From positions 2,503 through 25,371 of the forward strand of contig DDXI01000179.1 in the NCBI GenBank assembly GCA_002347475.1: a stretch of 22,869 bases of DNA, written 5' to 3'. The notes beneath the pieces were generated by a model, which had not been told where the DNA came from, made no database searches, and saw only the letters and a program-made list of their open reading frames with translations. The position numbers were made by a program, and so were the translations under genes. This stretch comes from Peptococcaceae bacterium UBA2264. Its GTDB lineage: Bacteria; Bacillota; Desulfitobacteriia; Desulfitobacteriales; Desulfitobacteriaceae. The first letter of the stretch is position 1, and each line of letters starts with the position of its first letter. Positions 22,069 through 22,869 of this stretch are shown here, in pieces.

Positions 22069-22126
22069 ATACCTATTGTTTTTTGCATGGAATCATAAAT
22101 TTGTTCAGCGATCTTGACAATGGTCT

Positions 22127-22869
22127 TTAGAGCAAAGTATCCTGCCAGCGACCGTTTACTAATCTGCGCTGAAAAAAATAGCCAGCTTTATGCAGTAAGG
22201 CAATCGCCTGCTCAAAACCGGCGTTGACAGACCCTGGCAAGTGAGCATCAGAACTTAAAATTATCGGAATACCCAGCTTTCGGGCTTCAGCAATAATCCA
22301 GGCACTGGGATAAGGTGTTTTAAGATATCCTCTGGCAATGCCGCCGGTATTGATCTCCAGGATGGAGCCGGCAGCAGCGATGGCCTGCAAGGTTTGCCGG
22401 ACTTCAGCAACATACCAGGGGGCATCTTCAGAAAAATAGTCACTATTGCTGTTAAATTTTTTTATCAGATCCAGATGTCCTATTATATCAGGATTATGCT
22501 GCCTGATCATTTGTCTGAGCAAAAGATAATAGTAACTGATAAAATCCTGGATTTTGCCCTTGAAGATTTCCTCAATTATCTTCTCAAAACCCTCGGAGCT
22601 TTCATCCAATTCCCAATACTGGCCATTAGAGGGGTTTTTAATAAAATGGACAGAGCCGATCTTGTAATCCAGCCCCAGACAGCTAAACTGAGGCGAGCCG
22701 GGACCAAGGACAGCGGGAATGTAGTCAATTTCCAGTCCCAGATAGATCTGAATATTATTTCTGTATTTGATTTGCAAATTTCTTATAGTATCACAGTAAG
22801 TCTGCAGTTGAGAATCATCCATGACATAAGTTTTAAAATCAGGTATCGGAGCGTGGCTGGAAAACCCCA
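22127..22869 (-). CDS. hisJ: Histidinol-phosphatase, PHP family (HisJ-type), N-terminus beyond window
   Basis: This PHP-domain phosphoesterase probably hydrolyses L-histidinol phosphate in histidine synthesis. Visible PHP motifs are GFSSHAPIPD at the window edge, YLGLEIDYIP, KIGSVHFI, DIIGHLDLIKKF, LEINTGG and ILSSDAH, which supply His, Asp and Glu metal ligands. The frame runs open to the window edge with HisJ-like sequence, so the Met at 22822 is internal and the first part (HGHxx motif region) is outside. Other hydrolases of the PHP family are possible, as no his genes are in view. The stop is at 22127-22129. Confidence 0.88.
   Translation of the reverse strand, partial: GFSSHAPIPDFKTYVMDDSQLQTYCDTIRNLQIKYRNNIQIYLGLEIDYIPAVLGPGSPQFSCLGLDYKIGSVHFIKNPSNGQYWELDESSEGFEKIIEEIFKGKIQDFISYYYLLLRQMIRQHNPDIIGHLDLIKKFNSNSDYFSEDAPWYVAEVRQTLQAIAAAGSILEINTGGIARGYLKTPYPSAWIIAEARKLGIPIILSSDAHLPGSVNAGFEQAIALLHKAGYFFQRRLVNGRWQDTLL

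Noticed and set aside
21963..22088. A 41-codon minus-strand frame (MQKTIGIVFYEF...) across the palindrome region
   Set aside because: No ribosome binding site, no recognisable family (a Spo0E-type motif was looked for and not found), and the frame is open mainly because the region is AT-rich.
22743..22822. Met at 22822 as the start of the histidinol phosphatase
   Set aside because: The same frame continues to the window edge with conserved PHP sequence (GFSSHAPIPD), so the gene is cut by the window and not short.
1..22869. Search for CRISPR arrays, insertion sequences, phage genes, toxin-antitoxin or restriction systems
   Set aside because: No regularly spaced repeats, transposase, integrase or defence-family motifs were seen. 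The YgjP-type peptidase and RmuC are standalone here.

Overview
The window looks like a piece of chromosome from a low-to-mid GC Bacillota, most likely a spore-forming member of the Clostridia (Peptococcaceae/Desulfitobacterium-like). The reasons are the gene order around sigH, the ctsR-mcsA-mcsB-clpC-radA heat-shock operon, a T-box leader in front of cysS, strong AGGAGG-type ribosome binding sites and many TTG starts. This is an inference from gene order and protein families; the species cannot be named from the sequence alone. Almost every gene is on the minus strand, so transcription runs from high to low coordinates. The two exceptions are a small Cys-containing gene (10028-10420) and a Nudix hydrolase (18606-19205).

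In order of transcription, 22869-19237 holds a PHP-type histidinol phosphatase cut by the window edge, a YgjP-type metallopeptidase, a UPF0178/YaiI protein and RmuC. The Nudix gene is convergent with rmuC. At 18489-16783 lie an M24 (Xaa-Pro) peptidase and a universal stress protein that ends in a strong terminator. At 16680-10514 lies the CtsR regulon operon, with two tandem CtsR boxes just downstream of its promoter; it encodes repressor, McsA adaptor, McsB arginine kinase, ClpC unfoldase and the repair helicase RadA. The place where disA normally follows radA is instead occupied by the plus-strand Cys-containing gene. A CarD-family regulator with two tandem consensus promoters follows, then the block yacL-ispD-ispF-gltX (PIN/TRAM membrane protein, two isoprenoid MEP-pathway enzymes, glutamyl-tRNA synthetase).

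At 5245-371 a perfect TTGACA/TATAAT promoter and a cysteine-type T-box control cysS, which is followed by mrnC (Mini-III RNase). Next come a divergent ThyX-like gene with a degenerate catalytic signature, rlmB (23S rRNA methyltransferase), and sigH under its own promoter. At 350-1 is a tRNA cluster in the order Thr(TGT)-Tyr(GTA)-initiator Met(CAT), driven by its own promoter; the Met gene is cut by the window edge. In relatives this cluster leads on to tuf/rpmG/secE/nusG, which would lie outside the window.

Most of the window is a conserved housekeeping region. I found no CRISPR array, phage, transposase or defence system. The points that stand out are the ThyX paralogue lacking canonical active-site residues, the uncharacterised Cys-pair gene at the disA position, a perfect 26-bp palindrome at 22043-22068, a GC-rich hairpin-bearing insert between ispD and ispF, and an initiator tRNA that appears to lack one of the two invariant D-loop guanines.
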